Assembly (NCBI RefSeq): GCF_028682475.1
Contig: NZ_JANHLE010000038.1
Location: 1-42,810 of the forward strand
Length of the DNA: 42,810 nucleotides
DNA from: Pseudomonas putida
Lineage (GTDB): Bacteria > Pseudomonadota > Gammaproteobacteria > Pseudomonadales > Pseudomonadaceae
Direction of reading: 5' to 3'
Positions 23,342-33,488 of this stretch are shown here, piece by piece; position 1 is the first letter of the stretch, and each line of letters begins with the position of its first letter. Position numbers and translations under genes: made by a program. The notes under the pieces are model-generated. The model worked only from the letters and a program-made list of their open reading frames with translations. It made no database searches and was not told the origin of the DNA.

Positions 23342-23962
23342 TCACGCCTGTTTGACTGCCTTGATAAAGGCCTCGATCCGCGCGGCATCCTTGATGCCCT
23401 TGGCTTGCTCGACACCGCCACTGACATCCACGGCATAAGGCCGCACCTGGGCGATGGCGCCTGCAACGTTATCCGGCGACAGACCACCGGCCAGAATGAT
23501 CGGCTTGCTCAGTTTTTCCGGCACCAGCGACCAGTCGAAGGCTTCACCGGTGCCGCCTGGCACGCCAGCGACATAGGTGTCGAGCAGAATCCCGCTGGCC
23601 TCGCTGTACAGCTGGCACGCTGCCTCCAGATCATCCCCCGGGCGCACTCGCAAGGCCTTGATCCACGGCCTGTTATGACCGGCGCAATCGGCCGGGGTTT
23701 CATCCCCGTGAAACTGCAGCAGGTCCAGCGGTACCGCGTCGAGGATCTCGCCCAGCTCGCAGCGGCTGGCATTGACGAATAGTCCCACGGTGGTCACGAA
23801 CGGCGGCAATGCGGCGATGATCGCCCGCGCCTGCTGCACATCGACCGCCCGCGGGCTCTTGGCATAGAACACCAGACCAATGGCATCAGCGCCCGCCTCA
23901 GCCGCAGCCAACGCGTCCTCAATGCGGGTAATCCCACAGATTTTGCTGCGAACGGCGTTCAT
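23342..23962 (-). CDS. trpF: Phosphoribosylanthranilate isomerase
   Basis: TrpF converts phosphoribosylanthranilate to CdRP in tryptophan synthesis. This 206-residue TIM barrel has the N-terminal KICGITR with the catalytic Cys, DAIGLVFYAKSPR, LLQFHGDE, and the phosphate-binding ILAGGLSPDNV and AVDVSGGVE with its Asp. MNAVRSKICGIT at 23962 is the natural start: GAGG lies upstream, while the extra 15 codons of open frame overlap truA. It lies alone between truA and accD rather than with the other trp genes, which is usual for Pseudomonas. Confidence 0.96.
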   Translation of the reverse strand: MNAVRSKICGITRIEDALAAAEAGADAIGLVFYAKSPRAVDVQQARAIIAALPPFVTTVGLFVNASRCELGEILDAVPLDLLQFHGDETPADCAGHNRPWIKALRVRPGDDLEAACQLYSEASGILLDTYVAGVPGGTGEAFDWSLVPEKLSKPIILAGGLSPDNVAGAIAQVRPYAVDVSGGVEQAKGIKDAARIEAFIKAVKQA

Positions 23963-24000
23963 GAGCTGTGAACCTCGGCTGATCCGGAAAGTCCCGGATG

Positions 24001-24876
24001 TTAGCAAATGGCTTCGGGGTCGTCAGCCGCCAGTGACTCGTAACCGGTGAGAAAGTGCGGGCCGATGTATCGCTCAGGCAAGCTGAACTCGTCGTGGTAC
24101 TCCACCTGCACCAGGTACAGGCCGAACGGGTGCGCGGTGACCCCGCCAGTGCGCCGCTCGCGACTCTCCAGCACTTCCCGGGCCCATTCCACCGGACGCT
24201 CGCCGGCACCGATGGTCATCAACACCCCGGCGATATTGCGCACCATATGGTGCAGGAAGGCGCTGGCGCGGATGTCCAGGACAATCATCTTGCCGTGGCG
24301 GGTCACGCGCAGGTGATGGATGTTCTTGATCGGCGACTTGGCTTGGCACTGACCGGCGCGAAAGGCGCTGAAGTCATGAGTGCCGACCAGGTACTCGGCG
24401 GCCAGGGCCATGCGCTCGACATCCAGCGGCCGGTGGTTCCAGGTCACTTCCTGGCCCATGTGCGCCGGGCGGATCTGATCGTTGTAGATCACATAGCGAT
24501 AGCGCCGGGCGATGGCCTTGAAACGGGCATGAAAATGCGCAGGCATTTCCTTCGCCCAGGCCACGCTGATGTCGTGCGGCAGGTTGATGTTGGCGCCCAT
24601 GGTCCACGCTTTCATGCTGCGTACCACCTGGGTATCGAAATGCACCACCTGACCGCAGGCGTGTACACCAGCGTCGGTACGCCCGGCGCAAAGCAGTGAA
24701 ACGGGCGAATCGGCAACTTTGGACAATGCCTCTTCGAGGGTCTGCTGGACACTCGGCACGCCATCGGCCTGACGCTGCCATCCGCGGTAGCGCGAGCCTT
24801 TGTATTCGACGCCCAGGGCGATGCGGAAGAAGCCTTCGGCCGCCGATTCGGCAACCGTGTTATCAATGATTTCCAA
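24001..24876 (-). CDS. truA: tRNA pseudouridine(38-40) synthase
   Basis: TruA makes pseudouridine at positions 38-40 of the tRNA anticodon arm. The 291-residue enzyme carries the family motif CAGRTDAGVHA with catalytic Asp68, RFKAIARRYRYVIYN, the HDFSAFRAGQCQ segment, and FLHHMVRNIAGVLM. The start is TTG at 24876; the next Met lies well inside the fold, and the Shine-Dalgarno is weak. It precedes trpF by 38 bases and is 90 bases past fimV. Confidence 0.95.
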   Translation of the reverse strand: MEIIDNTVAESAAEGFFRIALGVEYKGSRYRGWQRQADGVPSVQQTLEEALSKVADSPVSLLCAGRTDAGVHACGQVVHFDTQVVRSMKAWTMGANINLPHDISVAWAKEMPAHFHARFKAIARRYRYVIYNDQIRPAHMGQEVTWNHRPLDVERMALAAEYLVGTHDFSAFRAGQCQAKSPIKNIHHLRVTRHGKMIVLDIRASAFLHHMVRNIAGVLMTIGAGERPVEWAREVLESRERRTGGVTAHPFGLYLVQVEYHDEFSLPERYIGPHFLTGYESLAADDPEAIC

Positions 24877-24923
24877 GAAGATACAGCCTGTCGATTTAGC
24901 AGATGGCGGGAATTATAACGACA

Positions 24924-24946
24924 ACGGCAGCCACCAGGGCTGCCGT
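24924..24946 (-). terminator. Hairpin after fimV
   Basis: A perfect 9-base stem (ACGGCAGCC/GGCTGCCGT) with a 5-base loop lies 20 bases past the fimV stop. A TTATAAT follows 5 bases later on the minus strand; it is a weak U-run but also a possible -10 for truA. Confidence 0.5.
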
Positions 24947-24966
24947 CGGACGTACAAGGGCAGGAC

Positions 24967-27684
24967 TCAGACCAGACGCGAGAGCATCTCTTCGGCTTCC
25001 TGCTTCTGGGTATCGTTACCCTCTTTGCACACTTCGTCGAGAATGTCGCGGGCCCCGTCATGGTCGCCCATGTCGATATAGGCACGGGCCAGATCGAGCT
25101 TCGTTGCCGCCTCATCGGCGCCGCCCAGGTAGTCGAACTCCAGGTCATCACCAAGATCGTCGCTCAAGGCATCTTCAGCGGTGAAATGCGCCTCGATCGG
25201 CGGTTGTTCCAGGCTCTGCGACAGCTTGTCGAGCTCGGCGTTGACGTCATCGAGCTCGGAAGCAAAGCTCTTGGCGGCATCGGAGTCGTCATCCAGCGAC
25301 AGCGACAGATCGAAATCTTCCGGCAGTTCCAGCTCGCTCAGCGGGTCGAATTCCGGCATAGTTTCGTCGAAAGCCGCGAGTTCGGCAGCGATATCGACCG
25401 GCTGATCGAGCGCTGGCACAGCAGCATGATCAGCGGCGACATCGAGATCGAAATCGGACAAGTCGTCAAGCGTGACAGGGGCTTGCTCGGCAGGCACTTC
25501 AAGCTCCGGCTCGGCAACCGGCGCTTCGAGCACAGGCTCGGGCGCAAGGTCCGCTACCTCAATTTCTGGCGCAGACTCGCCAAGCTGCAGCGGTTCGTTC
25601 AGATCCAGCCCTTGCAGGTCATCGTCCAGACTCAGGTCGAAGGCGCTGTCCAGGTCATCCTCGGCCAGCGGCTCCAGTGCCGACTCCAGCTCAGGTTCCA
25701 ACTCGGCAACCGGTGCAGGTTCTGGTTCCAGCTCTGGCTCTGGTTGCACTTCGGGTTGTGCCTGCGGCTCATCCTGCAACAACGCCTGGACGTACTGGGC
25801 GTCCAGCTCGGCAGCCAGGGCTGCCGCCCCGATACCGCCCGCCGCAGCCAATGCCACCATGGCCGGGAAACGGCTCTTGAGGGCTTCGACGTCAGCATGG
25901 TTCTGGCCGGTAGCGATCAGTTGGCGCTCGTGACCGACAAAGGCGTCACGGTCGCCCTGGCGGGCATAGACTTCCATCAGCTTCAAGCGCAGGTCACTAC
26001 GCTCCGGCGCCGCAGCCACTGCAGGCTCCAGCAGATCAGCAGCATGGTTCAGGCGACCACGGGCGATGCTCGATTCCACTTCGTCGAGCAGCGCATCACC
26101 ACTTGGCACGGGTGCAGCATCGGCAGCCGGAGCCACCAGCGGCGCAGCCATTGGTTGCGGTTGGACAGGCGCTTGCTCAAGCGGCTTGACCTCTGCTTTC
26201 CTGACTTCCACGGCAGGCGCTTCAGCTGCGCTGGCCGCCGCAGCCGAGGCGGCCACCACTGCCGGCGCCAGCGTCACGCTTGGCGCTGGCACTTCCAGTC
26301 CTTCGAAGCTGCTTGGCGGCAGGTCCAGGTCTGGACCGCGCTCACCTTCTTCAGCCAAGGCGCGGGCCATGCGCAAATGTTTTTCCGCTTCCTGATCGGC
26401 CTTGCGTTTGCGTGCCAGCAGCAACAGCAACAGCAGCAGTACCAACAAGGCGGACGCGCCGATCAGCGCCAGCAACACAGGGTTGCCGAGCAGGTCGTCG
26501 AGCATTTTGCTGGAACTGCCAGGATTCGCCTCTTCAGCTGTAGCAGGTGCAGGGCTGTCGAGCGGCGCGGTATCGACCGCCGCAGGGGCCGGAGCAGCGA
26601 CCGGCTCACTTGGCGCTGGCTGCAACTCGGCGGAAATCGCCGGCTGCTGAGGCGCTTCAGACGCAGGCTCCTGATCGGCAGCCCCCTGAGCTTCGAGCCT
26701 GGCCAACTGATCGCTTTTCAATGCGATCAGGCGCTCCATCTTGTCCAGCTGGCTCTGCAGGTCGCTCATGCGGCTTTTCAATTCGGCGTTGTCACGCCGC
26801 GTGGTATCGAGGCGTTCCTCAGCGACGGCGAGCTTATCGCTGACAGCTTTGCTTGATCCGGCAGCCGCTTTGCTACCGGGTGCTACCAGGCGCAGGTTGT
26901 CCTGATTGGCAATCCGCGCCGGAGCCGCCTCGGTGCCGGTGCGGCGCGTGGCGTCCAGTTGCCGGGCACGCGGACCCAGGCGCCGACCTTCACGCCAGGC
27001 GGCATACTGCTCGGCAACCTCAGCCACAGCCTGGCCCTGAGGAATGCTCATGACCTGCTGCTGATCGGGCATGCGCAGGACCTGGCCGGTTTTCAGCAGG
27101 TTGATGTTGCCGTTGATAAAGGCATCGGGGTTCAACGCCTGGATGGCCAGCATGGTCTGCTGCACCGAGCCGCCCTGACGCGCTTTCGAGGCGATCTCCC
27201 ACAGCGTGTCACGGCGCACCGTGGTGTAGTTGGCCGGCGCGCTGACCGCCGGGCTGATCGCCGACTCAGGCTTGGCCCCCGGCAACGCAGCCTGGTTGAC
27301 CAGCACACTGTAGTCGCGCAACAGGCGCCCGCTCGGCCACATCACCTGGACCAGGAACTTGACCATCGGTGCCGGCAGCGCCTGGCTGGAGGTCACCCGC
27401 AACACGCTCTTGCCGTTGGGATTGATCACCGGCGTGAAGACCAAGTCGTTGAGATAGGCCGGGCGCTCGATCCCGGCCTTGGCGAACTCTTCGGCTGGTG
27501 CCAGGCTCGGCGCCATTTCAGCGGCGGTCAGGTCGCGTACATCGAGCAGTTCGATTTCGGCATCCAGTGGCTGGTTCTGCGCCGACTTGAGGGTCAGTTC
27601 GCCCAAGCCGAGGGCATGCGCCATACCGGACGACAGCGCCGACGCCGCGGCTATTGCTAAGACCAGTTTGCGAATTCGAAGCAT
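24967..27684 (-). CDS. fimV: FimV, polar peptidoglycan-binding hub protein
   Basis: FimV anchors polar machinery (type IV pili, twitching and cAMP signalling in P. aeruginosa). The 905-residue protein has all the expected parts. A signal peptide (KLVLAIAAASALSSGMAHA) leads into a periplasmic N-terminal domain opening LGLGELTLKSAQNQPLDAEI. A LysM domain occupies about 153-206 (TVRRDTLWEIASKAR … GQVLRMP), with a coiled coil at about 275-320. One membrane helix (VLLALIGASALLVLLLLLLLLAR, near 400-422) is followed by a long acidic Glu/Pro/Ala/Leu cytoplasmic region. The conserved C-terminal TPR closes it (DLARAYIDMGDHDGARDILDEV). The long antisense frame over it is a compositional shadow. Confidence 0.95.
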   Translation of the reverse strand: MLRIRKLVLAIAAASALSSGMAHALGLGELTLKSAQNQPLDAEIELLDVRDLTAAEMAPSLAPAEEFAKAGIERPAYLNDLVFTPVINPNGKSVLRVTSSQALPAPMVKFLVQVMWPSGRLLRDYSVLVNQAALPGAKPESAISPAVSAPANYTTVRRDTLWEIASKARQGGSVQQTMLAIQALNPDAFINGNINLLKTGQVLRMPDQQQVMSIPQGQAVAEVAEQYAAWREGRRLGPRARQLDATRRTGTEAAPARIANQDNLRLVAPGSKAAAGSSKAVSDKLAVAEERLDTTRRDNAELKSRMSDLQSQLDKMERLIALKSDQLARLEAQGAADQEPASEAPQQPAISAELQPAPSEPVAAPAPAAVDTAPLDSPAPATAEEANPGSSSKMLDDLLGNPVLLALIGASALLVLLLLLLLLARKRKADQEAEKHLRMARALAEEGERGPDLDLPPSSFEGLEVPAPSVTLAPAVVAASAAAASAAEAPAVEVRKAEVKPLEQAPVQPQPMAAPLVAPAADAAPVPSGDALLDEVESSIARGRLNHAADLLEPAVAAAPERSDLRLKLMEVYARQGDRDAFVGHERQLIATGQNHADVEALKSRFPAMVALAAAGGIGAAALAAELDAQYVQALLQDEPQAQPEVQPEPELEPEPAPVAELEPELESALEPLAEDDLDSAFDLSLDDDLQGLDLNEPLQLGESAPEIEVADLAPEPVLEAPVAEPELEVPAEQAPVTLDDLSDFDLDVAADHAAVPALDQPVDIAAELAAFDETMPEFDPLSELELPEDFDLSLSLDDDSDAAKSFASELDDVNAELDKLSQSLEQPPIEAHFTAEDALSDDLGDDLEFDYLGGADEAATKLDLARAYIDMGDHDGARDILDEVCKEGNDTQKQEAEEMLSRLV

Positions 27685-27756
27685 GACCTCTTCCTTTGAA
27701 AGAACCGTCCCCGGCGACCGAGCAAAATCTCGGTAAAAATTAGCTGCAAGTATCTT

Positions 27757-28767
27757 TTACACAACATGTTTTATCAACAATTGCGCCAATTGCACGGCGT
27801 TCAAGGCCGCGCCTTTGCGCACGTTGTCGGTGGTCAACCAGAGGTTGAGCTGCTCGGCTTCGTCTATTCCACCGCGCACCCGTCCAACATAGACCACGTC
27901 CTGGCCGACTGCGTCACCGACGGGGGTCGGATAATCCCCCTCCTCGACCAGTTCGATGCTGTCAGCCGTTTCCAGCGCAGCATTGACTGCCTTGAGGTCA
28001 ATCGGTTCACGACTTTGCACCGACACACTGTAGCTATCGCCGAAAAACACCGGGACTTGAATACAGCTGACGGAAATCTTCAGCGCCGGCAAGTCCAGCA
28101 CTTCGCGCAACTCGTTGAGCAAACGACGCTCCAGCACACCATGCCCCTCGGCATCGCTGGCACCCACCTGCGCCAGCAGGTTAAAGGCCATTTGCCGGTC
28201 GAAGAAACGTGGTTCCAAAGGACGTGCGTTAAGCAGCTCGGCGGTCTGACGCGCCAGCTCGTTCACCGCCTCGCGACCTTGGGCCGACACCGCCAGGCAA
28301 GCGGTAACATTGATCCGTTCGATGTCGAGCAGGCCTTTGAGCGGAGCCAGGGCAACGGCCAATGCCACTGCGGCGGCACTCGGGCTGCTGACTTGCAGCG
28401 GCTTGGGCAGGTTTGCCAACCGTGCGGCGTTGGCCTCGGGCACCAATGCTGGTGCCTGCTCGGCAGGCAAACCGCCAGACAGATCGATCACTGCGCAACC
28501 GGCCGCCTGTGCTCGCGGGGCAAAACTACGGGTAACGGCCGGGCCGGCAGCGAAAAAGGCCAGTTTGACCTTGCTGAAATCGAAGCTGTCGACCTCACGC
28601 ACGCGCAGGCTCTTGCTGCGGAACATCACACCGCTGCCGGCTGACTCGTTGCTGGCCAGCAGGTGCAGGGTAGCCACCGGAAAATCCTGCTCTTCGAGAA
28701 TCTGCACGAGGGTTTCACCGACAGTGCCGGTGGCACCGATCACGGCAATATCAATAGGCTGGCTCAT
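27757..28767 (-). CDS. usg: USG-1-like paralogue of aspartate-semialdehyde dehydrogenase (likely inactive)
   Basis: A 336-residue relative of Asd with the N-terminal nucleotide fold (IDIAVIGATGTVGETLVQIL) and the dimerisation domain. The Asd active-site N-P-x-Cys is replaced by Ser-Pro-Ser-Ala (128-131), and the catalytic His segment reads FFGDSYS with Asp245. Both catalytic residues are therefore gone, as in E. coli Usg-1. It directly follows asd on the same strand, behind a terminator and a REP pair, and precedes fimV. Such proteins are often annotated as Asd; a regulatory or structural role is more likely than dehydrogenase activity. Confidence 0.88.
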   Translation of the reverse strand: MSQPIDIAVIGATGTVGETLVQILEEQDFPVATLHLLASNESAGSGVMFRSKSLRVREVDSFDFSKVKLAFFAAGPAVTRSFAPRAQAAGCAVIDLSGGLPAEQAPALVPEANAARLANLPKPLQVSSPSAAAVALAVALAPLKGLLDIERINVTACLAVSAQGREAVNELARQTAELLNARPLEPRFFDRQMAFNLLAQVGASDAEGHGVLERRLLNELREVLDLPALKISVSCIQVPVFFGDSYSVSVQSREPIDLKAVNAALETADSIELVEEGDYPTPVGDAVGQDVVYVGRVRGGIDEAEQLNLWLTTDNVRKGAALNAVQLAQLLIKHVV

Positions 28768-28825
28768 GGGGAAATCCTCTGCTGGAACGGCGGGAGCGGC
28801 ACTTTACACCACAATCGCAGGGCAT

Positions 28826-28896
28826 GTGGGAGCGGGCTTGCCCCGCGATGCGATTTGACTGAAAGCTCGCAATCGCGGGGCAAGCCCGCTCCCACC
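28826..28896. repeat. REP element, inverted pair
   Basis: Two inverted copies of the GCGGGCTTGCCCCGCGAT core. It is flanked by the usg start on one side and the asd terminator on the other. Confidence 0.87.
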
Positions 28897-28903
28897 GGGC
28901 CCC

Positions 28904-28937
28904 AAAAAAAAGCCCGCACTGTCTCCAGTGCGGGCTT
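28904..28937 (-). terminator. Intrinsic terminator of the leu-asd series
   Basis: A perfect 12-base stem (AAGCCCGCACTG/CAGTGCGGGCTT), 4-base loop, followed by a run of T on the minus strand. It lies 20 bases past the asd stop. Confidence 0.92.
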
Positions 28938-28957
28938 CGAGTCCTGCCAGCGTCAGA

Positions 28958-30070
28958 TCAACGCTCCAGCAAAATCCGCAGCATGCGGCGCAGCGGCTCG
29001 GCCGCGCCCCACAGCAGCTGGTCACCTACGGTGAAGGCGCCCAGGTATTGCGAACCCATGTTCAGCTTGCGCAGACGACCCACCGGAATGTTCAGGGTAC
29101 CGGTGACATTGGTCGGGCTCAGCTCCTGCATGCTGATCTCGCGCTGGTTCGGCACCAGCTTCACCCACGGGTTGTGCTGGCTGATCATGCCTTCGATATC
29201 GGCGATCGGCACGTCTTTGTTCAGTTTGATGGTCAGCGCCTGGCTGTGGCAACGCATGGCACCGATGCGCACGCAGATTCCATCGACCGGGATCGGGCTC
29301 TTGAAGCGGCCGAGGATCTTGTTGGTCTCGGCCTGGGCCTTCCACTCTTCGCGGCTCTGGCCGTTCGGCAGTTCCTTGTCGATCCACGGGATCAGGCTGC
29401 CGGCCAGCGGTACGCCGAAGTTTTCGGTCGGGTAGGCTTCGCTGCGCATGGCCTCGGCCACCTTGCGGTCGATGTCGAGGATGGCGCTAGCCGGGTTGGC
29501 CAGGTCGTCCGCTACTGCGGCATGAGTGGCGCCCATCTGACGGATCAGCTCGCGCATGTTCTGCGCGCCAGCACCGGAAGCCGCCTGATAGGTCATGGCG
29601 CTCATCCACTCGACCAGGCCAGCCTCGAACAGGCCGCCCAGGCCCATCAGCATCAGGCTGACGGTGCAGTTGCCACCGATGTAATTCTTGGTGCCCGCGT
29701 CGAGTTGCTGGTCGATCACCTTGCGGTTGACCGGATCCAGAACGATGACTGCGTCATCCTGCATCCGCAGGCTGGAGGCGGCGTCGATCCAGTAACCCTG
29801 CCAGCCGGCTTCGCGCAGCTTGGGGAACACTTCGTTGGTGTAGTCGCCACCCTGACAGGTCAGGATCACATCGAGGGTCTTGAGTTCTTCAATGCTGTAC
29901 GCGTCCTTGAGCGGAGCAATATCCTTGCCCACAGCCGGACCCTGGCCACCTACGTTGGAAGTGGTGAAGAACACCGGCTCGATGAGATCGAAATCCTGCT
30001 CTTCCAGCATCCGCTGCATGAGCACGGAACCGACCATACCGCGCCAACCGATCAGACCTACACGTTTCAT
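28958..30070 (-). CDS. asd: Aspartate-semialdehyde dehydrogenase
   Basis: Asd reduces aspartyl phosphate with NADPH to aspartate semialdehyde, feeding lysine/diaminopimelate, threonine and methionine synthesis. The 370-residue protein matches the enterobacterial type. It has the cofactor loop GWRGMVGSVLMQRM, catalytic Cys135 in GGNCTVSL, and catalytic His275 in MRCHSQALT, with the expected spacing. It follows leuB by 68 bases, and a strong terminator sits just after it. It is the intact counterpart of the adjacent Asd-like pseudoenzyme. Confidence 0.97.
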   Translation of the reverse strand: MKRVGLIGWRGMVGSVLMQRMLEEQDFDLIEPVFFTTSNVGGQGPAVGKDIAPLKDAYSIEELKTLDVILTCQGGDYTNEVFPKLREAGWQGYWIDAASSLRMQDDAVIVLDPVNRKVIDQQLDAGTKNYIGGNCTVSLMLMGLGGLFEAGLVEWMSAMTYQAASGAGAQNMRELIRQMGATHAAVADDLANPASAILDIDRKVAEAMRSEAYPTENFGVPLAGSLIPWIDKELPNGQSREEWKAQAETNKILGRFKSPIPVDGICVRIGAMRCHSQALTIKLNKDVPIADIEGMISQHNPWVKLVPNQREISMQELSPTNVTGTLNIPVGRLRKLNMGSQYLGAFTVGDQLLWGAAEPLRRMLRILLER

Positions 30071-30138
30071 CGCAACTACACCTTTGCTAAAAAGTGGGCC
30101 GCTGCTTCACATGGAAAAACAGCAGCGGGCCCGAGAGA

Positions 30139-31221
<1,083 letters not shown>

Positions 31222-31278
31222 GGGTTCCTCTTGTTCGAATCAAGCGACACGCCGCACTGGCCTGCCGGAAAAATACCT

Positions 31279-31317
31279 GTGGGAGCCGGCCTTGCCGGCG
31301 ATGGCGCCAGCCGGCTC
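31279..31317. repeat. REP-like hairpin in the leuD-leuB gap
   Basis: A core GTGGGAGCCGGCCTTGCCGG followed by CGAT, with outer arms GAGCCGGC (31283-31290) and GCCGGCTC (31310-31317). It is a second REP class, distinct from the GGGCTTGCCCC type; the same 24-base core recurs at 42751. Confidence 0.8.
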
Positions 31318-31327
31318 AACACATCAA

Positions 31328-31972
31328 TTACACGTCACGAAACAGCCAAGGCTGGCTAGCCCGATGCTTGGCTTCGAAGGTGGCAATCGCGTCACTGTCC
31401 TGCAAGGTCAGGCCGATATCGTCCAGGCCGTTGAGCAGGCAGTGTTTGCGAAACGCATCAATCTCGAAACTCAACACTTTGCCATCTGGACGGGTCACTG
31501 TCTGCGCCTGCAAGTCGATGGTCAACTGATAGCCAGGGTCGGCTTCGACCTGCTTGAACAGTTCATCGACTTCCTCATCGCTGAGGATGATCGGCAGCAA
31601 GCCGTTCTTGAAGCTGTTGTTGAAGAAAATGTCGGCGTAACTCGGCGCGATGATGCTGCGGAAACCGTACTCTTCGAGGGCCCATGGCGCATGCTCACGG
31701 CTCGAACCGCAACCGAAGTTCTCGCGGGCGAGCAACACGCTTGCGCCCTGGTAACGGTCGTGGTTCAAGACGAAGTCCGGGTTCTTCGGGCGCTTGCTGT
31801 TGTCCTGGTATGGCTGGCCGACATCCAGGTAACGCCATTCATCGAACAGGTTGGGGCCAAAGCCGGTGCGCTTGATCGACTTGAGGAACTGCTTGGGAAT
31901 GATCTGGTCGGTGTCGACGTTGGCACGGTCCAAAGGCGCGACCAGGCCAGTGTGCTGGGTAAAGGCTTTCAT
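31328..31972 (-). CDS. leuD: 3-isopropylmalate dehydratase small subunit
   Basis: LeuD is the small (swivelling) subunit of isopropylmalate isomerase, working with LeuC. The 214-residue protein has the standard opening with HTGLVAPLDRANVDTDQIIPKQF, the substrate loop NFGCGSSREHAPWAL, and FRSIIAPSYADIFFNNSFKNG. Its start overlaps the leuC stop (ATGA at 31969-31972), giving coupled 1:1 synthesis. Confidence 0.97.
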   Translation of the reverse strand: MKAFTQHTGLVAPLDRANVDTDQIIPKQFLKSIKRTGFGPNLFDEWRYLDVGQPYQDNSKRPKNPDFVLNHDRYQGASVLLARENFGCGSSREHAPWALEEYGFRSIIAPSYADIFFNNSFKNGLLPIILSDEEVDELFKQVEADPGYQLTIDLQAQTVTRPDGKVLSFEIDAFRKHCLLNGLDDIGLTLQDSDAIATFEAKHRASQPWLFRDV

Positions 31973-33402
31973 GCTGCGCTCCCTTGGATCAACTCACGTA
32001 CGTCGACGAAACGACCGGTTACAGCGGCGGCGGCGGCCATGGCCGGGCTCACCAGGTGGGTACGACCGCCAGCACCCTGACGGCCTTCGAAGTTGCGGTT
32101 GGAGGTCGAGGCGCAATGCTCGCCACTCTCCAGGCGGTCCGGGTTCATCGCCAGGCACATCGAGCAGCCCGGCTCACGCCATTCAAAACCGGCTTCGAGG
32201 AAAATCTTGTCCAGCCCCTCTTTCTCGGCCTGGGCTTTGACCAGGCCCGAGCCGGGCACGACGATAGCTTGCTTGATCGTCGCCGCCACCTTGCGGCCTT
32301 TGGCGATCTCAGCAGCAGCGCGCAAGTCTTCGATCCGCGAGTTGGTGCACGAACCGATGAAGACCCGGTCGAGCTGGATATCGGTGATCGCCTGGTTGGC
32401 GCTCAAGCCCATGTACTTCAAGGCACGTTCAATCGAGCCGCGCTTGACCAGATCGGCTTCGGCAGCAGGATCCGGCACGCGCTGATCAACCGCCAGGACC
32501 ATTTCCGGCGAAGTGCCCCAGCTGACCTGTGGCTTGATCTGCGCAGCGTCCAGCTCGACGACTGTGTCGAACACCGCATCGGCGTCGGAGACCAGGTCTT
32601 TCCAGGCTTCTACCGCCTGATCCCACTGCTCGCCTTTAGGCGCATAAGGACGACCCTTGACATAGGCCACGGTCTTTTCATCGGTCGCCACCAGGCCCAC
32701 GCGGGCACCGGCTTCGATGGACATGTTGCAGATGGTCATGCGGCCTTCGACGGACAGTTCGCGAATCGCGCTGCCGGCGAATTCCATCGCATGGCCATTG
32801 CCACCGGCGGTGCCGATCTTGCCAATCACCGCCAGGACAATGTCCTTGGCGGTGACACCGAACGGCAACTGACCTTCGACGCGCACCAGCATGTTTTTCA
32901 TTTTCTTGGCCACCAGGCACTGGGTGGCGAGCACGTGCTCGACTTCCGAGGTACCGATGCCATGGGCCAGGGCGCCGAAGGCACCGTGGGTGGAGGTGTG
33001 CGAGTCGCCGCAGACCACGGTCATGCCCGGCAAGGTCGCGCCCTGCTCCGGGCCAATGACGTGAACGATGCCCTGACGCACATCATTCATCTTGAATTCG
33101 GTGATGCCATACTCGTCGCAGTTTTCATCGAGGGTCTGCACCTGCAAGCGCGACACCTGGTCGACAATGGCGTCGATACCGCCCTTGCGTTCCGGGGTGG
33201 TCGGCACGTTGTGGTCAGGCGTGGCGATGTTGGCATCGATGCGCCAGGGTTTGCGGCTGGCCAGGCGCAGGCCTTCGAAGGCTTGCGGCGACGTCACTTC
33301 GTGAATGATGTGACGGTCGATATAGATCAGCGCCGAACCATCGTCGCGCTGCTTGACCAAATGCGAATCCCAGAGCTTGTCGTAGAGCGTTTTGCCGGCC
33401 AT
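31969..33402 (-). CDS. leuC: 3-isopropylmalate dehydratase large subunit
   Basis: LeuC carries the 4Fe-4S cluster of isopropylmalate isomerase. This 477-residue aconitase-family protein opens AGKTLYDKLWDSHLV and shows VCGDSHTSTHGAFGALAHGIGTSEVEHV. The three cluster cysteines are in FIGSCTNSR and PGCSMCLAMN. An ATG at 33417 also opens the frame, but GAGGA lies between the two ATGs, 8-9 bases before the one at 33402, so 33402 is preferred. It is the first gene of leuCDB-asd and is divergent from a LysR gene. Confidence 0.96.
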   Translation of the reverse strand: MAGKTLYDKLWDSHLVKQRDDGSALIYIDRHIIHEVTSPQAFEGLRLASRKPWRIDANIATPDHNVPTTPERKGGIDAIVDQVSRLQVQTLDENCDEYGITEFKMNDVRQGIVHVIGPEQGATLPGMTVVCGDSHTSTHGAFGALAHGIGTSEVEHVLATQCLVAKKMKNMLVRVEGQLPFGVTAKDIVLAVIGKIGTAGGNGHAMEFAGSAIRELSVEGRMTICNMSIEAGARVGLVATDEKTVAYVKGRPYAPKGEQWDQAVEAWKDLVSDADAVFDTVVELDAAQIKPQVSWGTSPEMVLAVDQRVPDPAAEADLVKRGSIERALKYMGLSANQAITDIQLDRVFIGSCTNSRIEDLRAAAEIAKGRKVAATIKQAIVVPGSGLVKAQAEKEGLDKIFLEAGFEWREPGCSMCLAMNPDRLESGEHCASTSNRNFEGRQGAGGRTHLVSPAMAAAAAVTGRFVDVRELIQGSAA

Positions 33403-33459
33403 CAGACTGTTCCTCATCAGCGTCTTTCTATGCCAATAACCACTTGGCTTGTACGGACG

Positions 33460-33488
33460 ATGCTATGACGGTAGATTGAATAACTCAA
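33460..33488 (-). promoter_or_regulatory. Candidate leuC promoter
   Basis: On the minus strand, -35 TTGAGT (33488-33483), 17-base spacer and -10 TAGCAT (33465-33460). The -35 lies inside the TGAAT/ATTCA palindrome, so a bound regulator would touch polymerase. Confidence 0.45.

Noticed and set aside
25060..26856. 598-codon plus-strand frame antisense to fimV
   Set aside because: Composition artefact of the acidic, repetitive fimV coding strand. The product is low-complexity and has no ribosome site.
31984..33468. 494-codon frame antisense to leuC
   Set aside because: Runs through the leuC coding region and into the promoter; no start signal and no recognisable domain.
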